Positions 1 through 11,040 of a stretch of 64,000 nt of DNA are shown here, in pieces (position 1 is the first letter of the stretch; every line of letters starts with the position of its first letter). This stretch comes from Akebia trifoliata (Eukaryota; Streptophyta; Magnoliopsida; Ranunculales; Lardizabalaceae), in NCBI GenBank assembly GCA_017979445.1, contig CM030718.1:23803021-23867020 (forward strand), in the 5' to 3' direction. Position numbers and translations under genes: made by a program. The notes under the pieces are model-generated. The model did no database searches. It saw only the letters and a program-made list of their open reading frames with translations, and had not been told where the DNA came from.

Positions 1-118
1 AAGCCTACCTATAAAAGTCCTCCTAAGTACCGTACGAGAAGTCAAGGAAGATAGCAAAGCATGATTAGACAGCAACTCCAGAAGTTCAGAAGAGAAGAAA
101 AAGATAAAAAATGATGAA

Positions 119-337
119 GCCTGCTAAGTTGAAAACCCGAAAAGGGCGACTTAGGCAAAAATTAAGGCAAGCTCGCAAGGTTGAAAATCTGAAAGGACAA
201 CTTTGGCAACAATCAGAGCAAAGAAAAAGAGAAGAGCTCGCTAGATCGAAAACCTGAAAAGGCGATCTAGGCAAAAGCTAGAGCAAGCTCGCTAGATTGA
301 AAACCTGAAAAGGCGATCTAGGCAAAAGTTAGAGCAA
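119..337 (+). repeat. Tandem repeat, about four 51-65 bp units
   Basis: Units begin near 119, 171, 236 and 287. Each has the layout GCTCGC-TAGAT-CGAAAACCTGAAAAGGCGATCTAGGC with variations. The last two units are nearly identical at 51 bp; the first two are diverged, and the second is expanded to about 65 bp by a purine-rich insert. The array sits in the retroelement 3' region and is probably non-coding. Confidence 0.75.
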
Positions 338-1107
338 CAAAGAAAAATAGAAGAAAATCCCAAGCTGAGAGCGGTCCGAGCTGAAACATCAGAAGTCCGA
401 ATAATCAAGTTCAATACTTAGCTTAAACCAGGCATAGACTCAGAAGCCACAAGTATCTTGTCTACGATCGATCTGAAAATGTTTACTACCCCAAGTGAAC
501 CAAGGGAGATAAGGGTGAATTCTATGATGAGTCTCGAAAGGAAATAATTTTGTACTCTTGAGCCTGACTCAAAACCTTCAATAAAATTAATCAAAATTAA
601 AAGTTGAGTCTTTATTGCGCTTGTGGTAATCAATTATTTCAAACCTTCATACAAGGGGCATTTTCTTTCTTTTTTAATGTAACTTTTCCCCCTTATACTA
701 GGGGCATTTTTTTATGATGTGTTCAATTATTTTCAAGGCCATGGTCATTGTCAAACTAGGGGCATTTTGTCTTCGAGCAATGTTAATCCTAAAAAATAAT
801 AGGAACCCCAAAGTAAGGTTACCCTCTTGATAACAGTTTTTCGAAAAACTTTTGAGGTTCAAAAGAAATAAAAACTCAGGTTTTAAATTCATAAAACTTT
901 TTGATAAATCCTTGAGGTTCAAACAAAAGCATATTGGATCTCACATAGGAGATATAACATTCTTTCGTTCTCCAGATTCTTTTCCAGATTCAATCATTCT
1001 TGGAATCAATCATTTCTCTTCCAGATTCATTATCTTCCAGATTTATTCGTTCTCCGATTCGTTCTAATCAGTTTTCTCCAAAATTCATTCATTCCTTTGC
1101 CAGTTTT

Positions 1108-1830
1108 GCTCAGTCTCCGCCAAGGGTTATCTTGGATTTTGTTCAGTCTCCGCCAAGGGTTATCTTGGATTTTGCTCAGTTGCCGCCAAGGGTTATCTTG
1201 GATTTTGCTCAGTCTCCGCCAAGGGTTATCTTGGATTTTGCTCAGTCTCCGCCAAGGGTTATCTTGGATTTTGCTCAGTTGCCGCCAAGGGTTATCTTGG
1301 ATTTTTTTCAGTCTCCGCCAAGGGTTATCTTGGATTTTGCTTAGTTGCCGCCAAGGGTTATCTTGGATTTTGCTCAGTCTCCGCCAAGGGTTATCTTGGA
1401 TTTTGCTCAGTCTCCGCCAAGGGTTATCTTGGATTTTGCTCAGTTGCCGCCAAGGGTTATCTTGGATTTTGCTCAGTCTCCGCCAAGGGTTATCTTGGAT
1501 TTTGCTCAGTTGCCGCCAAGGGTTATCTTGGATTTTGCTCAGTTTCCGCCAAGGGTTATCTTGGATTTTGCTCAGTCTCTGCCAAGGGTTATCTTGGATT
1601 TTGCTCAGTTGCCGCCAAGGGTTATCTTGGATTTTGCTCAGTCTCCGTCAAGGGTTATCTTGGATTTTGCTCAGTTGCCGCCAAGGGTTATCTTGGATTT
1701 TGCTCAGTTGCCGCCAAGGGTTATCTTGGATTTTGCTTAGTTTCCGCCAAGGGTTATCTTGGATTTTGCTCAGATGCCGCCAAGGGTTATCTTGGATTTT
1801 GCTCAGTTATCGTCGAGGGTTTTCTCGAAA
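1108..1830 (+). repeat. 33-bp minisatellite, 21 intact units plus one degenerate
   Basis: The unit is CAGTCTCCGCCAAGGG followed by TTATCTTGGATTTTGCT (33 bp). I count 21 recognisable copies and a decayed 22nd at the right edge. Two variants alternate irregularly, CAGTCTCCG and CAGTTGCCG, with single changes elsewhere. Because 33 is a multiple of three, all frames crossing the array stay open, giving apparent proteins with an 11-residue period (QSPPRVILDFA in one frame). The array lies in the 3' untranslated part of a gypsy element, so these frames are best treated as by-products. Confidence 0.95.
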
Positions 1831-2157
1831 TTTTACTCAAATTATGCCCAGTTTATGCTCAGTCTATGCTCAATTTATGCTCAGGTTTTACTCAATTTAC
1901 ACAGTACACACAATGCACATTTGCACTTTTTAGTCAGGGAGAATTCTTTAAAATTCAAGGATCTGACACCGTCAGTGAGAGTTTGCGCTCAAGGACCTGA
2001 CAACCTTTTGATTCGGGGAGAGCTTTACCCTCAAGGATCCGAACACCCGACGAATTGCTGAATCAGGCTGCAAAATGAACTGTCACTAGCTTTGGCATTC
2101 AGATATCGCACTATCTACCAAAATAGATTTGCTATCTAGTTTGCTTCAACCCTCTGC
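1831..2157 (+). repeat. Degenerate short repeats between minisatellite and LTR
   Basis: Right of the 33-bp array is a short stretch of related words (TTTATGCTCAG, about 15 bp apart, 1848-1895). It is followed by two or three loosely similar segments containing CAAGGA-CTGACA or CAAGGATCCGAACA (1958-2050). They look like decayed arrays in the same retroelement 3' region. No gene is visible. Confidence 0.5.
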
Positions 2158-2171
2158 CAAAGAGGGGCCTC
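2157..2171 (+). other. Polypurine tract before the LTR
   Basis: The purine-rich run CAAAGAGGGGCC lies immediately before the TGTAGACACC LTR start. This is the usual primer site for plus-strand DNA synthesis in LTR retroelements. Its position makes the following LTR a 3' LTR of the element on the left. Confidence 0.65.
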
Positions 2172-3907
2172 TGTAGACACCCCATTTTTGCATCCGCCTG
2201 ATTAATCAACTCGTCAACCCGATCGCAAGGATTCCCAATGATGGATGTGTATTCTATTGCTTTACTTTGTTACCAGATTTGTTTCAGAAATCCAGATGAG
2301 GTATCTCGAATTGACAAAACCTTAGAAACCACGCTACGCTAGGAAAATACGACCCCAGAAACATAGAAATCATCATCTTGCAGACCAAAAAGAAATTTCA
2401 CGATAAAAATCACTAAAATGATCAAATTACCAAAATACCCCTAACCTCAAAATAACCCTAGAGCCTACGTTACGCTTAGAAAAACCCATTCGAACAGATA
2501 AAATGACAATCGAAACCAAATAAATCATTTCGCCAATTTTCATAGAATTTGACAAAATTACGAAAATGCCCCTCATAAAGTTCACGACCATTTCACACAA
2601 AAATCTTCATAAATAACAAAAACTAATATTTTCATTGAATTCCTTACGAAAAATCGATTCTAAAACATCCTGGAACATTAAAAACCGACTTAAAACGTGA
2701 CAAGTCCTCTTCGGGGGTAAAACGGTAATTTCACAATTTTCATAATTAAAAAAATCGAAATTAATAAATAAAATATTAAATAATTAAATTTAAACATTAA
2801 TGAAATTAATTTAAAATTTTGAACCTAAAAATCGATTAATCGGACTCTCAGGCAAAATTGTTGAGGGTTCGTGGGATATTTCTTTAAGGACCCCTCCATT
2901 TGGGGGTCCGAAGAATTAAAAATATTTTAGAGGAGGGTTCTCCAAAAATTTAAAGTAAATCAAGCAAGACTGAAGTCAAGGTATTAAAGTCAATCAAGTG
3001 AGACTAAAGTCAAAATTAAAGTCAATCAATTAAGACTAAAGTCAAAACATTAAAAGTCAATCAAATAAGACCAAAAGTCATAATAGAGATCTAATTAAAT
3101 AATAACTCTATCTAATAGAGTTCTAACTTAAAAACAATTCTACTTAAAACAATTTGAATTAAAACACAATTCTACCTAAAACAGTTCTAATTAAAACACA
3201 ATTCTACCTAAAACAATTTTAACTAAAACACAACTCTAATTAAAAGATCTCTAATTAAACACTAACTCTATCCAAATCAACCCTAAAAAACATCTATAAA
3301 TAGAGGTGCTCACACCCTATTTTCGTATCAAATGATAAACCCTAAGAGAAGTAGGTCTAGAAGCTCCCCTAGCCCCCCATAAACCCTAGTTTTGGAGCCC
3401 CAACTCCTTAGCTAACATCCCTCCTTCAATTTTAGTCTAGAAAACACCCAAAAGCCTTTTAAAAACATCCCCAAATCCGCAACGAACTTGAAGAGTTCAG
3501 ATTCAAAAACAAGGAGATACCTTGCCTCGGAGATCTGAAGTCAAATCCAGAAGCAGAACGAAGCAAGGGAGCACGGTACAAGGAATTCTTTTTGTTAGAT
3601 CTGAAGGAACCAAGTCCTTGCCATCGGAAAGGTAAACCTTTTATTTTTATTTATTTTCTTATCTAGGTTTTAGCAATGTAATTTACTTGGGAATTTAGTA
3701 GAGACCGGCTTTGGCCGGGCGGGGTTGGTGCCTAACACCTTCCAACCCCGTAACTTGATCCCCGAATTCAGCTTTTTTGGTTTTAGATTAGTTTTTATCC
3801 GTTTAGAGTCATTGATCGGTTCCTAGACCGTAATAACTAGGTGGCGACTCCCAAACCTCAAGGGTCAAAAGCGGATCCGCGCACCCCGCGGATCGAGGGC
3901 GCTTTCA
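2172..3907 (+). mobile_element. LTR of Ogre/Tat-like gypsy element
   Basis: The LTR starts TGTAGACACC and ends GCGCTTTCA, so it has TG...CA ends and a length of about 1736 bp. A TATA box (TATAAATAG, 3295-3303) lies about two thirds of the way along, followed by a segment rich in AAACCCTA-type words where the transcript should start. Related LTRs occur three more times in the window: 40044-43649 (minus), 45313-46800 (plus) and 47910-48889 (minus, partial). All begin TGTARACA-YC and, where complete, share a GGTTCCTAGACC...GTGGCGACTC block near the 3' end. Confidence 0.75.
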
Positions 3908-3908
3908 G

Positions 3909-3923
3909 TGGCGACTCCACCGG
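3909..3923 (+). other. Primer-binding-site-like motif after the LTR
   Basis: TGGCGACTCCACCGG follows the LTR end after two bases. It resembles the primer-binding site of Ogre/Tat elements, which prime from tRNA-Arg. A site after an LTR that also has a polypurine tract before it suggests either a head-to-tail LTR junction or a truncated neighbouring copy. The next bases already belong to a minus-strand copia leader. Confidence 0.4.
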
Positions 3924-4025
3924 CAGAGCTTCGACTAAACGGAACAAACTTGATTAACGATTTTGTAGAGTAGTAAACTCCCCACGACTTAAGATAGCTC
4001 CACAAAAATCGATCATTGACAACCT

Positions 4026-4040
4026 CGCTCTGATACCAAT
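4026..4040 (-). other. Copia primer-binding site (tRNA-iMet type)
   Basis: Read on the minus strand this is ATTGGTATCAGAGC, the standard match to the 3' end of initiator tRNA-Met used by plant copia elements. It lies directly inside the LTR at 4041-4574. The element's leader continues leftwards only to about 3924, where the gypsy sequence begins, so the body is missing. Confidence 0.8.
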
Positions 4041-4574
4041 TGTAGAGGAAAAATCTAGAGTACTTGACTCTAAATGCACAAATATTGGATATAAACAAAT
4101 AAACAATTTACTTGTACTATACCCTCAATAAAGATATCACTCACAAGTTGAAGAAGAAAATAACACTCTATTAAGAAAAACACACTTTTACAAGCACTCA
4201 CACTTTTTACAACCTCTCAAGACCTCTTACTCACAACTTATTTCTCACAACTTGTTTCTTACTACTTGATTACAAAATGAGAGAACTCACCCCTATTTAT
4301 ACTAGTGGCACCTCCTTAACTAATGGTTAGGATTGTGCCAACACATTCTTAATCTAGTGGTTGCAATTTTGTCATCTAGAACTTTCTAAAAATATCTATT
4401 AGTCTAAAGTTTTCTACCAAAATATCTATAATTCTAGAATCTTCTATTTTTCTCTTATCTAAAGACATCTAGAGTTTTCTCTAGGAAGATTCTAGAAATT
4501 GGGCTATAAATAACTATTGGGCTTGGACAATAAATGTGGGCTTTTTCAATTTGGGCTGGTGTTGAATTTTAACA
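4041..4574 (-). mobile_element. Copia LTR, minus strand
   Basis: On the minus strand the segment runs from TGTTAAAATTCAACACC to CCTCTACA (534 bp), with TG...CA ends and a copia primer site immediately after. A TATA box (GTATAAATAGGGG, about 4289-4302) precedes a transcribed leader with repeated CTTGTGAG-type words. Only the LTR and about 110 bp of leader remain here; no gag or pol of this element was found to the left. Confidence 0.8.
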
Positions 4575-5984
4575 CCGTAGGTACTTGATGCTTTCCAGGA
4601 TATGTTTTTTCTTTTTGGTTTCTTTAAGATTGGCCCCATTTGGCCTCTTTCAAATTTTGAAGTGAACTGTACTACATTCATGTTTGGCCCACTTGGATTG
4701 AAAATAAATGTTATCCCCTGAGAATAAGATTCTACCATCATTTTGATAGAAAACATTTTTGGTAGTGGTAATGGGCCTTGATGTAGCCTCTCTTGGCACA
4801 GGTGAATCCTCAATCGGGCAATTAGGAATGTAACTGCTTTGACTCCCTCCGATATGGCATATGTTAGAATCATATCAAAATACATAACTGCACATCCCCA
4901 TAAATATGTACTGTTGTGTATCTCGAGAAGAAAAAATTACGATTCTAACACATGCCACGTCAAGGATGTATGGGTGAATGCCAATTTATTGTTATTCTTT
5001 TTCCTAACTCCTTATGTGCAACGTTGCACATAAATATGAGACTAGGAAGAGAAAATCAAGGCCATTGAAGGAGGTAAAACATTTAATATTCCTTTGAAAT
5101 GAGTCATAGGAAAGTTGCAATAATAGATAGTCAAGTTGAAAGACTATCGAGAAGGAGTCTGAAAGAGAGTTAGAATTGGCACCTCAGTCATGACCTTGAA
5201 CTTACCATTGTTTTTAAGTCAACTTTAATGTTAATTTTCTAAATTTGGGAGTTTGGTGGAAGTGGGTTAGCCATCCAATTTGGAAACCTTGGATTAAGTC
5301 CAAAATAAATTATTTTCTAAATTTCATTTTTTGGATGAGTTTTTCCATGAAATCAAGAGGGTTGTGTGCTGGATTTGTTAATTTGGTAATTTATTTGAGC
5401 AAAACGGCTTTTACTAAGACTTAAAATCATATTATGTCATAGGACGGAAAGTATTTTTCTACTTTTTTTTTAGAATAAATATAAAAATAAAAATAAAACA
5501 ACATTAAATACCCTCATTTTCAATCCACTACTAAAAATCCTTAATTTTTCTTTCTAAAACCAGTAATCTTCAAGTTCTTCTACCCCTTATAGTAAATTAA
5601 TCTGGATCTATTTAAGATATCTTCAATTATGATTCAAATATAGTCTAAATCTCATTAAAAAAAAGTAATTTTTTTAACTCTCAGCCTTAAAATGCAAATT
5701 CAATGGTGAAAAGTAAATTTTTTTTTTTAATTCATAAAATTTTATCCTCTAAAACCTTGAAGCCTTGGATCATGTTTTTGGATGTCACAAGTTGAGCCTA
5801 AAGACCCTTAGTGAGGGGGAAATCCTTACGAACTTAGTAAGGTTAGTCGGACTCAATCAAAGAAGTGTGTGGGGATCAGGGGCCATTAGAGAAGAGAGAG
5901 AGTAGTACCTACTTGTATGCTCAAGCGAACAGCAATGATGACGATATGATCGTTTCTTTGGTGAGGGGTGACAAGGTCAACGGT
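4575..5984. other. No recognisable gene
   Basis: AT-rich sequence with no coding region I recognise. A minus-strand open frame (4885 to 4514) runs across the copia LTR boundary; I could not match its product to a family. From about 5450 the sequence is simple A/T-rich. Confidence 0.5.
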
Positions 5985-6135
5985 GAATATATATATAAAC
6001 CGAGAGCCAAGAATTGAATCGAATCAATCAATTTTTAAAATTTGTAATCCATAACCGAACCAACCCAATCCGAAGTGCCATGGTTCAGTTCAATTCTCGA
6101 TCTGGCCTAATCCAATTTGCACCCGTTCAATTTAA
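5985..6135 (-). mobile_element. Fragment of hAT-like MITE (AACCGAACC family)
   Basis: The stretch contains ACCGAACCAACCCAATCC and ends TTTGCACCCGTTCAA. It matches in style the GAACCGAACCAAACC-rich elements at 11752-12265 and 47463-47909, whose ends read AGGGGTGCAA or CTGCAACTTGG. Only part of an element is present, with no target-site duplication seen. Confidence 0.4.
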
Positions 6136-7215
6136 CACATCTTCAAATATAATCTAAATATCATGTAGAAAATTCTAGAATTTTTTTATCAAAAAATTTC
6201 TTTGTCTTCTTGCTGGTTTCGCCTTGGGAAGAAAAATCAAAAGGACGGTTGAAGAAAAGGATATTCTGATCATTTTGCATTGATTTATTAGAGAAGATTG
6301 AGGTCAAGGGACCCAAATGGATTATCATATTGGCAATCAAACACCTCAACTTCTAGATTTCATTAAAAAACTCATGATAAAAAAAAAATATGGCGCTTGA
6401 TCCAAGGTGTTGAAAATGGACGGCTACTGAGCAGGCACCCAAATTTAAAATTAATATTCAATTGTAAAAAATATATATTTTTTAAACTTCATTGAATTTC
6501 GTCCTCTACAACACTATGGTATTGAATCATGCCTTTGAATTCCACAAGCTGTTCTAATTAGGAAATTTCGTTTTTTTTCATTATAGGCAGGAGAGAGAAA
6601 ATTTCCTTCTTAGTGAACCACAATTATAAAGCTATTATAATTAATGGTGATAAGATTTGTTTGATGGTGACGTAGCTTATTAATTTTCAACAGAGTGACT
6701 TTAAATACCTTACGAGGAACTTTCCATGATTCCATCCCTCCAAAAGAAATAAATAAAACAAACAAACATACAAATATAACTTCCCCAAATTACTTGTATA
6801 AATGCCGAGGCACAGACCTCAATTCTCAACTTCACATTGTCCGTTTTGTTGGTTTTCAACTGATTTCAATGTCTAATGCAGGAGTTCTGCTTCAGTCTCT
6901 GAAAAAAGAAAAAAAAAATGTGATTAACAAGGGGTCTGTGTTTGTTTACTCTGTTTTTTTGTTTTTGTTTTTTTTTATTAAAATGTTTGTCTTTTGGGGG
7001 GGACGAAAGGATATTGAGAAATGGGGTTTAAGTTTGGGAAAATGGGCTGGTGTTGATTTTTTTTTCCTTGTAATTTATATTATCAGGATTCAATAAAATA
7101 TTATCCTATTAAGGATCTTTTGAAGATTCTTTTAATAAAAACTACTAGAAAGACCCTTTTAACAATTTTACAATGTAGTTTGATATAAAAATATAGAGTC
7201 CAATAAAAAGAACTT
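6136..7215. other. No recognisable gene
   Basis: AT-rich intergenic sequence with homopolymer runs. The open frame at 6695-7096 ends in low-complexity Phe/Lys-rich residues and has no recognisable domain. Confidence 0.5.
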
Positions 7216-7722
7216 GACCAATTTATTTGGATATTAATATTTAAAAAAATAAAAAATAGATATTTTTATTTATTAAAAATTATCTATAAATTCAATATAA
7301 TTATATTTGACTCATGTAAGTCCACTTGCTAATTTTTTAGTTGAATGAATTCGATAAACATTCAAGTCAAGTTTTAATTATTGAAAATTATTTATATATT
7401 TTAATAAATCTAACATACATAGATCAAATCAGTTAGATGGTGCTGATGATCATACTCATTTCCAAATCAATTTGGATATTAATATTTTTGGGAAAAATAA
7501 AAAATAAATATTTTTATTTATAAAAAGTTATTTATAAATTCAATATAATTTTATTTGACTAGTGTATGTAAGTTGACTTGCTAATTTTTGAATTGAATTA
7601 ATTCGATGAACATTGAAGTCGAGTTTTAAAATTATGTTCTAATTATTGAAAATTATTTATATATTTTAATAAATCAAACATACATGGATCAAATCTGCTT
7701 GATGGTGATGATGATCATACTC
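7216..7722. repeat. Tandem duplication, two ~250-bp copies
   Basis: Copy 1 (about 7216-7462) and copy 2 (about 7470-7722) both run from ATTTGGATATTAATATTT through TTCAATATAATT and AAAATTATTTATATATTTTA to GATGATCATACTCAT. They differ by substitutions and small indels, so the duplication is old. No coding frame crosses it. Confidence 0.85.
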
Positions 7723-8437
7723 ATCCTCTTTGTTGTAGTCATCTTCATCGTCAATGTGAGTTAAAGATTACTTATTTTAGAAAGAGAAAATAAGAATTTT
7801 TTTCCATTTATATATATTTTTTCATTGTTCGGTAAGAGATGAACATAATCAAGGGACTTGTCATTAATTTTAAAACATAAGAGTACTTAAAATATTTTGA
7901 AATAAACATATTTCTTTAGACCTCAAAAATCGTTGAAAAGATAGTGACAATATTTTCGCTTTAAAAATCCTTTTTAGACTAATACTTAATAAAAAAATAA
8001 TACTAAAAAGTCCATATGTTTTTAGAAATGACATTTTGGTACATATTTTCAAAAAATAAGTCTTTGCGATACATCAACAATGGATGGGCAGATATCACCA
8101 TCATCATCGAATCTTTATATCGAAATCATTCAAGTTGGCTAACTAAATTTAATCTACCATTTTCCTTTTTCTTGTGGGGAAGAATTATATTGACATTGTT
8201 AGTAATACGCGTTATTACAAATTGGAAGAAATTCTCTCTCCCCATTCACTTTTTTCATGCACCAAGCTTGGTGTCATTTTCCTTGCTAAGTTAGTTCATA
8301 TAGGAGGAATCTCAAACGTTGATTTCTATGTGAATCGATATACAAACTCAGAAAGAGTGGATAACTAGGTCGACTCTTAAATCAATCAAAAGCCATATTG
8401 GAATGTGAGTATATTTACATCTTTTATATCTAATAGT
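7723..8437. other. No recognisable gene
   Basis: AT-rich sequence with only short unrecognisable open frames. Confidence 0.5.
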
Positions 8438-8679
8438 CAAGGGCGGATTTACAGTGGGGACACTTGCACCTACAAAACTTTCCTAAGTCTATGGATTAGT
8501 GAGCTATTACAACAGATTTTAGCAGCAGATAAAAAAATATCAATCTTTATTGTCGTCACAAATTTTTTTCCACTCTTAGTTGCCCCACAACTAATTTTTT
8601 TTCACTCTTAGTTATCCCCCCCAAATATTTTCTACCTTTGGTTGCCCCCACATGGGAAAAATCCCGGCTCTGCCCATGC
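8438..8679. mobile_element. Small terminal-inverted-repeat element (GGGCGGA/GCCCATG ends)
   Basis: The left end reads CAAGGGCGGATTTACAGTGG and the right end is the reverse complement of CATGGGCAGAGCCGGGAT, giving imperfect terminal repeats of about 20 bp around a 240-bp body. The interior repeats TTTTTTCCACTCTTAGTTG-type words (8565-8645). A related end lies at 12751-12815. Elements with CAGGGGCGGA-type ends are common non-autonomous DNA transposons in plants; I did not resolve the superfamily. Confidence 0.55.
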
Positions 8680-9479
8680 TGATAGTTATCTAAAAGGTAC
8701 AAAAAATTTAAAGTATTTTAAATTTAAAGTACTAAATTTAATACTACTAATCTCTAGCCCCTATACAAATTCATCACAACTATAGTTTTTCTTCAAAAGA
8801 AACCCTAAAAGTGGAGGTAAGGGTAAATCAACAACAAATAAGACCTTGAAATATCTCCAATGTAAAAAATTTCACAAATTAACATAAATCAATATTGATT
8901 GAAGATAGGGCTTAGAACCCACAATTGTGGTATTGTCACTCGATTTTGTTTTTTTACGGATTTTCTATTATTCTCCCTCTCTGTCTGGCCCACACGGCAA
9001 AGGGTTTCCTGTTTTTATTATAGAAAACGTTAGATGTTGATTATTGGTTCTTGCATCACATCAAATTATCATTTGATCTGTTAATTTAATTTCATTGTCC
9101 AACACTCCCAGTTGAGATGACAGGCTTCTCTTTTCTTTTCTTTTTTCTTTATTTATTATTTTATTTGGTAGTCACAAGATTTCGTTCCAAACACGGCCCA
9201 TTTAAGTGAAAAAAACAAAAAACAAAAAACAAAAAAAGTAGTAGAAGGTAGGGATGATGTGGGGGTCTTTCATCCTTTCTTTCTCGACCAAAACCCTAAT
9301 TTCTTTTTGGGCTGATTTGCAAGTTGGGGGGAGACAAAGTCTTATTTAGTAAAGCCTGAAAAGCGAAAGAAAAGGGTACTTTGATTTTATTTTAAATGCT
9401 TTGTTCAAAACAAATTATGAATTTGTTGGGGAGGGGGGCAATCCTCGAGCATCATGTTGACCCTTGACTCAATCTGTTG
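8680..9479. other. No recognisable gene
   Basis: AT-rich with C-poor homopolymer runs and an A/C-rich stretch near 9208-9240. No gene, RNA or element recognised. Confidence 0.5.
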
Positions 9480-9575
9480 CACGTAGGACTTTCAAAGGGG
9501 GCGGTGCATGTGACCGTGAGATTAGTCCCACCCGAAGATTGGGGATACCCACGATATATTAAAAAGAAAAAAAGA
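9480..9575 (+). mobile_element. SINE 3'-end fragment
   Basis: Contains GTGAGATTAGTCCCACCCGA and GGGGATACCCACGATAT, then an A-rich tail. The GATTAGTC...GGATA-C words and A tail match the 3' half of the SINE at 31425-31620. The promoter half (A and B boxes) is not evident, so this appears to be 5'-truncated. Confidence 0.45.
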
Positions 9576-10929
9576 TGCGTTGTATTAGTTCAAAGCCTGA
9601 AATACAGGCCCATTAATGTCTCATGGGGAACTAGACTCGATGATGTGTTATATTTCCATTGTCTTTCAGTTATGGATTATTGGGTTAGTTGGATGCTTTT
9701 TAATTTTTTGAATTTTGAGTTGACTAATGATAAAATGAGGCGTACGTGGTGATGATGTGGATACTGCACAAAATCATAGATCTTTTTCCTTGTTTATCCC
9801 CAAGAAAAAGATAAGATGGTTCTATGCACTTGCCACATCAACCACATACTGACTGTACAATTTAGCGTGTCAGTTTATCATGACTCTTTTGAGATATTCC
9901 CTTGTTTTCAACCTCATGACATGTTCCTTGTCCTTGATGGGATGACTTCAATACCCTTAAATTTGACCTTTACCCCCAAAATCACCTAAATTTCTCTCCC
10001 AAAAATCTTGACTTCAAGTCAGTAAAAAGATTTCAACCTTCTCCCAAAAATTCCTTAATATTTGTTACAAAATTATTCACCTTGAAAACACTTGGGGATA
10101 TCTCAATTATTTATCAAAATCGGGAGGAGTGTGTCAAAATCAACATTTTGTTTTGAAGGATTATGTTGTATTTAATGGATGGTAAAATATTTGTTATTAA
10201 AGAAATCATCAAAATTTCCCAAGTTAACTCAATTAATGATGTTTCCAAAAACTAAATTTAAATGCAAACAACCACATTTACTCAAGTGCCACTCAATTTT
10301 TTTTTCCAAAATTCCATGAAGTTAAATCCATATGTCAGTAAAGATAAAAATAGTGTTATTGTTAGAAAGTTCTTATTAATATATCTTACTCGATATTAAT
10401 GCCCTCAGAAGTTTCATCACAGTTGCAATGAAGAGCAAAGGTACACAATCTAAGCTTAAAAGCTCCACAAGGTCTTACTACTTAGTTAAGTAGTCCTTCT
10501 TAACAAGAAAATAACCTACGTATGTAAAATTATCCTAAACATTGTTATTTATAGGATTACAAAAGAGGAACTTATCCAACTCGTCAGATTAAAACTCACA
10601 ACCTAACAATCTTGTTGAAAGACAGATTAATAATATAAAGTTAGATTCATTGTCAATATTTGCATGAAATTAGATATAAGCTTAGAATGACTTAACTCAA
10701 ATATAACTTTATATTTGAAATATGTATGATGAACCATTATACCACCTCTTAGATAAACGATTACCACGATCTGCATTTTCACAAATCTCGTAAGTGGTAA
10801 CATACATGTGTCATGGGAATTGGAGTAATGTGGTTCCATGAAGATGTGCTAATGATGGTAAGATCATTTTTAGGAAGCCATAAGCTCATATAAAATCCTA
10901 GACACAAAAATTAAAATCCAAAAAAAAAT
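9576..10929. other. No recognisable gene
   Basis: AT-rich. The part around 10380-10620 has LTR-like features on the minus strand (TATAAATAAC-type box), but I found no matching ends, so it is not called. Confidence 0.4.
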
Positions 10930-11040
10930 GTGATAACTTCTATTGGCACCCCAACTTTTACTTATTCTCAATCATACACTAATATTCTTTGTTTTAAATT
11001 GGGTCTAATAAATAAATGTTGGGATGCCAATAGCAACTCT
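10930..11040. mobile_element. MITE of the TATTGGCACCCC family (short copy)
   Basis: Left end TTCTATTGGCACCCCAACTT and right end AATGTTGGGATGCCAATAG are inverted repeats. The same ends delimit the longer element at 16604-16965, and one end recurs near 17395-17447. No transposase is encoded. Confidence 0.6.

Larger units (their letters stand above)
1..2171 (+). mobile_element. 3' internal region of an Ogre/Tat-like Ty3-gypsy element
   Basis: This stretch lies directly before an LTR and ends in a polypurine tract, so it reads as the 3' untranslated part of a gypsy element whose coding region lies outside the window. It has no conserved coding frame. It contains two tandem arrays (119-337 and 1108-1830) and a motif close to AGGGGCATTTT repeated near 655, 701 and 759. 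Tandem arrays in the 3' untranslated region are a known habit of Ogre/Tat elements. The lineage call rests on this, on the TGTAGACACC start of the LTR and on the TGGCGACTCC motif after it; no polymerase domain is visible here to confirm it. Confidence 0.65.

Noticed and set aside
1108..1830. CRISPR-like repeat array
   Set aside because: The units are directly adjacent with no unique spacers, and the context is plant nuclear retroelement DNA.
1000..2061. Overlapping open frames of 278, 131, 114 and 100 residues as repeat proteins
   Set aside because: They exist only because the 33-bp tandem unit is a multiple of three; every frame is open, the array is in a retroelement 3' region, and no conserved domain is present.
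4514..4885. Minus-strand open frame of 123 residues
   Set aside because: It runs across the copia LTR boundary and I recognise no domain. It may be a remnant of an older coding sequence, but I cannot support that.
10380..10620. Second possible minus-strand LTR
   Set aside because: Only a TATA-like word and general style support it; no ends could be matched.
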